Shown in pieces: positions 50,708 to 53,019 of a stretch of DNA of 53,019 bases (position 1 is the first letter of the stretch; every line of letters starts with the position of its first letter). The stretch is from an uncultured Oscillospiraceae bacterium (lineage in GTDB: Bacteria > Bacillota > Clostridia > Oscillospirales > Oscillospiraceae). A model generated the notes under the pieces. That model worked only from the letters and a program-made list of their open reading frames with translations. It did not search any database and was not told the origin of the DNA. The stretch is from NCBI GenBank assembly GCA_934574095.1, contig CAKTMW010000007.1:1-53019 (forward strand). The letters are read 5' to 3'. The translations under genes and the position numbers were made by a program.

Positions 50708-51976
50708 ATGGCAGTTAACACCGATCTCTCCCTGCGGCGTCAGGTGATCTACAGCGTGTTTGTCCGCGGACACACGAAGGAGGGCACCTTCCGCGCCCTG
50801 GAGGGCGATCTGGATCGCCTGAGGGGGCTGGGCGCGGATATCCTGTGGCTGATGCCCATCCATCCCATCGGCGAGGAGGGCCGTAAGGGCACCATGGGCA
50901 GCCCCTACGCCATCCGGGACTACCGGGCGGTGAACCCGGACATGGGCACGGTGGACGATCTGCGCCATCTGGTGGACGCCATCCATGACCGGGGCATGAA
51001 GTGCATCATCGACGTAGTGTATAACCATACCTCGCCGGATTCCGTGCTGGCGAAAACCCACCCGGAGTTCTTCCTGCGGGACGAGCAGGGCAAGCCCACC
51101 CGCAAGGTGGCCGACTGGTGGGATATTGTGGATCTGGATTACAGCAACCGCGACCTGTGGCGCTATCAGATCGATACGCTGAAGCAGTGGGCTGCCATCG
51201 TGGACGGCTTCCGCTGCGACGTGGCCAGCGCTGTTCCCATGGAATTCTGGCGGCAGGCCAAGGAAGAGGTGAAGACCGTCCGTCCCGGCTGTATCTGGCT
51301 GGCGGAGAGCGTTCACGGCGCTCACGTGCTGGCTATGCGGAGGATGGGTGCTTACTGCGCCACGGATACCGAGGTGCAGGAGGTATTTGACCTGACCTAT
51401 GACTACGACGTTTGGCCGTTCTATGAAGGCGTTTTGACCGGGAAAGTAAGCCTGCGGGAGTATGTGGACCTGCTGAACTATCAGGAACTGACCTATCCCA
51501 GCTATTATGTGAAGGCCCGGTATTTGGAAAACCACGACACGCCCCGTGCCGCCAGCTGGATGAAGAACGATGCCCAGCTGGACAACTGGCTGGCGTTCCT
51601 CTACTTCCAGCGGGGCACTGTGATGCTGTACAGCGGCATGGAGTACGCCCCCAAGGAGCGGGTGGACTTCTTTGAAAATCAGAGCAACTATGGAGATATG
51701 CAGCGGGACATGCAGCTCTATCTGCGAAAGCTGAAGGAGCTGAAGCAGACGCTGCCCATCACCGGCGGCTATTGGCTGGAGGAGAGAAACGGCCTGCTGC
51801 TGGGACATTACGAGGGCCCGGAGGGCAAGGCGCTGGGCGTATTCGACCTGTGCGGACAGGGCGCGGCCGATGTGGCGGTAGAGCTGCCTGACGGCGACTA
51901 TCCCAACCGTCTGGGAGGCAGCGTGACCGTAAAGAACGGGCGGCTTGCTTTTGATGGTAAGCCTGTGGTGATTTGA
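50708..51976 (+). CDS. Alpha-amylase family (GH13) glycosidase, intracellular
   Basis: A 422-residue enzyme without signal peptide. The GH13 barrel is seen in 'IYSVFVRGH', 'LGADILWLMPIHPIG', 'CIIDVVYNHTS' (region I), 'DGFRCDVASAVP' (region II, nucleophile Asp), 'CIWLAESVHG' (region III, acid/base Glu) and 'YLENHDTPR' (region IV Asp). It is shorter than typical amylases, and the C-terminal beta domain is small. The likely substrates are malto-oligosaccharides or related alpha-glucosides in the cytoplasm, but specificity is not clear. I chose ATG 50708 after GAAGGAGGG; the frame is open slightly further upstream. It follows ligA by 23 bases. Confidence 0.9.
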   Translation: MAVNTDLSLRRQVIYSVFVRGHTKEGTFRALEGDLDRLRGLGADILWLMPIHPIGEEGRKGTMGSPYAIRDYRAVNPDMGTVDDLRHLVDAIHDRGMKCIIDVVYNHTSPDSVLAKTHPEFFLRDEQGKPTRKVADWWDIVDLDYSNRDLWRYQIDTLKQWAAIVDGFRCDVASAVPMEFWRQAKEEVKTVRPGCIWLAESVHGAHVLAMRRMGAYCATDTEVQEVFDLTYDYDVWPFYEGVLTGKVSLREYVDLLNYQELTYPSYYVKARYLENHDTPRAASWMKNDAQLDNWLAFLYFQRGTVMLYSGMEYAPKERVDFFENQSNYGDMQRDMQLYLRKLKELKQTLPITGGYWLEERNGLLLGHYEGPEGKALGVFDLCGQGAADVAVELPDGDYPNRLGGSVTVKNGRLAFDGKPVVI

Positions 51977-52036
51977 CTTTTTTCACAAAAAAATTTACCC
52001 CACATCGGGGAAAATGCAGAAATCCGGCCACCTGAA

Positions 52037-52064
52037 TTGACTTTCCCCTGAAAAGTGTTACCAT
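52037..52064 (+). promoter_or_regulatory. Possible promoter of the pyruvate:ferredoxin oxidoreductase gene
   Basis: TTGACT (52037-52042), 16-base spacer, TACCAT (52059-52064). The leader contains a perfect GTTTCC/GGAAAC hairpin (52093-52098 with 52104-52109). No terminator for the glycosidase gene was recognised in the 51977-52036 gap, only a CCCC/GGGG hairpin without T-run. Confidence 0.45.
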
Positions 52065-52120
52065 GTAAATTGTATATCTGTGTGCTTTCGCTGTTTCCTC
52101 AGCGGAAACCACCGGAATAA

Positions 52121-53019
<899 letters not shown>

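Overview
The window looks like chromosomal DNA of a GC-rich, spore-forming, strictly anaerobic Gram-positive gut Firmicute, most like the Oscillospiraceae (Clostridia). The evidence is the mix of genes: a lipoteichoic-acid-synthase-like protein, sortase-built pili, a YunB sporulation protein, pyruvate:ferredoxin oxidoreductase, type III glutamine synthetase, split archaeal-type glutamate synthase and BlaI/BlaR1-type signalling. Promoters have clear sigma-A boxes and most starts carry an AGGAGG-type ribosome binding site. I saw no rRNA, tRNA, CRISPR array, insertion sequence or phage gene. The identification rests on recognition of protein motifs, not on a database search.

Layout. 1-2.0 kb: end of a 2-keto-3-deoxygluconate permease gene, divergent from a decayed PucR/CdaR-type regulator. 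2.1-9.7 kb: a stand-alone B3/4 tRNA-type domain protein, a MATE exporter with an attenuator-like leader, an LTA-synthase-like enzyme with an SLH-like tail, and a cupin regulator next to an isoleucine-2-epimerase-like PLP enzyme. 9.7-17.5 kb (mostly minus strand): sigma factor with DUF4179 partner, a G5/3D cell-wall protein, and a BlaI-BlaR1-lipoprotein operon in which the beta-lactam sensor is replaced by an unfamiliar ectodomain that also occurs in the lipoprotein. 17.7-27.6 kb: ProX editing domain and MurC, a YD-repeat lipoprotein with a coding minisatellite, CCA-adding enzyme, RsmA, an AI-2E family permease with an apparent CTG start, TrkH and a DUF6512 protein.

27.7-36.0 kb is a complete sortase-pilus operon on the minus strand: coiled-coil protein, signal peptidase I, a large tip-type adhesin with Cys/His repeats (LPNTG), major pilin (LPETG), class C sortase, minor pilin (SPRTG) and a sortase-like protein that seems to lack the catalytic His and Arg. 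Its promoter has a near-consensus -35 and -10, and the -10 box is formed by the edge of 13 perfect ATT repeats that cover the expected transcription start. This is a strong candidate for repeat-controlled pilus expression.

36.1-46.5 kb: a purine-type permease, a nitrilase-family amidase, and a nitrogen assimilation locus. The minus-strand operon encodes the three glutamate synthase modules, a type I glutamine synthetase and an ANTAR regulator with a degenerate receiver. The divergent gene encodes type III glutamine synthetase. Both transcripts begin with related hairpin leaders that look like one shared cis-regulatory RNA element. 46.5-53.0 kb: murD, yunB, ligA, a GH13 glycosidase and the start of a pyruvate:ferredoxin oxidoreductase gene cut by the window edge.
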